Source: Candidatus Aenigmatarchaeota archaeon
GTDB lineage: Archaea > Aenigmatarchaeota > Aenigmatarchaeia > JACPZZ01
Direction of reading: 5' to 3'
Assembly: GCA_016177205.1 (NCBI GenBank)
Contig: JACOVS010000043.1
Location: 1 to 6,018, forward strand
DNA: 6,018 nucleotides
Under the pieces are notes generated by a model. That model saw only the letters and a list, made by a program, of their open reading frames with translations. It was not told the DNA's origin and ran no database searches. The translations under genes were made by a program, and so were the position numbers. Numbering within the stretch: the stretch's first letter is position 1; the number at the start of each line of letters is the position of its first letter. Shown here one piece after another: positions 5,090 through 6,018 of the stretch.

Positions 5090-6018
5090 GTGGTATACTT
5101 CACGCCGCAGGACGCTATAGAATTGTTCGGTGGCAACGAAGGACGGCAGGCGTTGGATTACATAACCGGGAAGGGCTACGATCGCACAACCGGACAGTTC
5201 TACGGTTACCGTGAGTATCTGGTCGACGGGTCCTGGATCACAGAACCGCTGGGTAGGGTAAGCGGATCTCGCTACAGGGTTAATGCCGGTGATGTTTGGG
5301 CAATCGCAGAAGCTTGGAAATATATCAAAAGAATAAGCGTGGAAAAGCCGGAAAAACCGGATAAAATCCTGGAACAGCTTATAGACGCCCGGCTAGAACC
5401 GGCTAAAATGCCCGTGGGGACGCTTGTGCAAAAATTGAGGTTGTTTTCTCCCTGGGGCCCGAGGTACCAAAACAGCTCGCCCGAAATCAAGGAGTCTGAT
5501 CCGGAAATCGCGACGCTAAAAGAAATGCGCACGGCATTATACCAGTTTTCTGCGGCAGGTTACGTTCCGAACCTCCTTCTGATGCCGGCCGACGTTTACG
5601 GAACAGAAATTAACGGCCTGCCAGAACGGTTTGTACGCGAGTATTTCAAATGGCTGGAAGAAGCGGCACTCGCAACGCTGGGAGGCGTGGCAGACGTAAA
5701 CATCATGCCATGGTCTGAGATCAGGAGTAATAACAAAAAACGTTACGCAGAACTCAAAAGGGGCTTTGAAAAAGAGTTTGTCGCCCTGGTAAAACCGGGC
5801 GAATTCGCGAAGGCTGTTAAAGTGGCTGCGGCTTTCGGCTCTGGCAGGCCGGAACAGGACGCTAAGAGGTATTGTGTTGAAAGGATGGCCGAGGCTGAAG
5901 TTATATACTCCGCATTCAAGGATCCCATTAAACTCAGCCTTGTTAGAAAGGAAAAAGACGCCCTAGACGGCCCGCTGAAAAGAATTTACATAATTAAAAA
6001 CCGCGCGCCATGGATGGG
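5090..6018 (+). CDS. Unrecognised protein, possible nucleotide-binding (HUP/Rossmann-like) domain; runs off the window
   Basis: I translated 309 codons without a stop from GTG 5090 to the right edge; the frame and its codon use look coding throughout. I do not recognise the family. Residues about 3-80 (FTPQDAIELFGG to AWKYIK) form a small alpha/beta region with many aromatic and Gly/Arg residues; a DNA-binding role is possible but has no clear motif. A charged linker (VEKPEKPDK, 84-92) follows. Residues 110-309 look like an alternating alpha/beta domain: strand and loop KLRLFSPWGPRY at 115-126, PNLLLMPADVYG at 160-171, a helix with FVREYFKWLEEAA, a strand VADVNIMPWSEI, a helix with RYAELKRGFEKEF, a helix around RYCVERMAEAE at 260-270, and late strands IKLSL and RIYII. 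No signal peptide or membrane span. It lies 3 bases after the AbrB-type stop in the same frame, so the two are surely co-transcribed. The start is uncertain (ATG 5083 would need a one-base shift). Confidence 0.7.
   Translation, partial: MVYFTPQDAIELFGGNEGRQALDYITGKGYDRTTGQFYGYREYLVDGSWITEPLGRVSGSRYRVNAGDVWAIAEAWKYIKRISVEKPEKPDKILEQLIDARLEPAKMPVGTLVQKLRLFSPWGPRYQNSSPEIKESDPEIATLKEMRTALYQFSAAGYVPNLLLMPADVYGTEINGLPERFVREYFKWLEEAALATLGGVADVNIMPWSEIRSNNKKRYAELKRGFEKEFVALVKPGEFAKAVKVAAAFGSGRPEQDAKRYCVERMAEAEVIYSAFKDPIKLSLVRKEKDALDGPLKRIYIIKNRAPWM

Noticed and set aside
4889..6018. Toxin-antitoxin pair made of the AbrB-type protein and its neighbour
   Set aside because: The downstream protein exceeds 309 residues and shows no known toxin motif; adjacency to an AbrB domain alone is not enough.

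Overview
The window looks archaeal. It carries a type 2 isopentenyl-diphosphate isomerase, a GGPP synthase of the kind that supplies archaeal ether lipids, a stand-alone KaiC-like ATPase and a V4R-domain protein. Several start codons lie about 23-32 bases downstream of a TATA-like box, which is archaeal promoter geometry and suggests leaderless or nearly leaderless transcripts. The lineage cannot be fixed from these 6 kb. A Shine-Dalgarno of the type AGGTGAT is used where genes are coupled. No rRNA, tRNA, CRISPR array, insertion sequence or integration site was seen, and no gap between genes exceeds about 140 bases.

Layout. On the minus strand, 1639 down to 1 is an isoprenoid operon: a polyprenyl (probably geranylgeranyl) diphosphate synthase followed 2 bases later by a type 2 IPP isomerase that runs off the left edge. 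An 81-base divergent promoter region separates it from a plus-strand pair (1721-3084): a KaiC-family ATPase whose stop codon lies inside the ribosome binding site of a V4R-domain protein. The V4R gene overlaps by 18 bases, tail to tail, a minus-strand gene (3067-3948) for an all-helical protein with two aspartate-rich motifs, read here as a class I isoprenoid synthase-fold enzyme of unknown product. Upstream of it on the same strand (4009-4767) is a xylose-isomerase-like TIM-barrel protein with a partly altered metal site. A second divergent promoter region (4768-4906) leads to a small AbrB/SpoVT-type DNA-binding protein. That is followed in the same frame, after one TGA, by a long open frame (5090 to the right edge) that I do not recognise.

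How they may work together. IPP isomerase makes DMAPP, and the prenyl synthase extends it to the C20 lipid precursor. The class I fold protein across the KaiC-V4R pair may use such a prenyl diphosphate. V4R domains have been proposed to bind small hydrophobic or hydrocarbon ligands, so a KaiC-V4R module between isoprenoid genes could be a sensor for that pathway; this is inference from position only. The right-hand third (AbrB-like protein plus unknown ORF) looks like a separate unit with two unclear start regions that may hide frameshifts.
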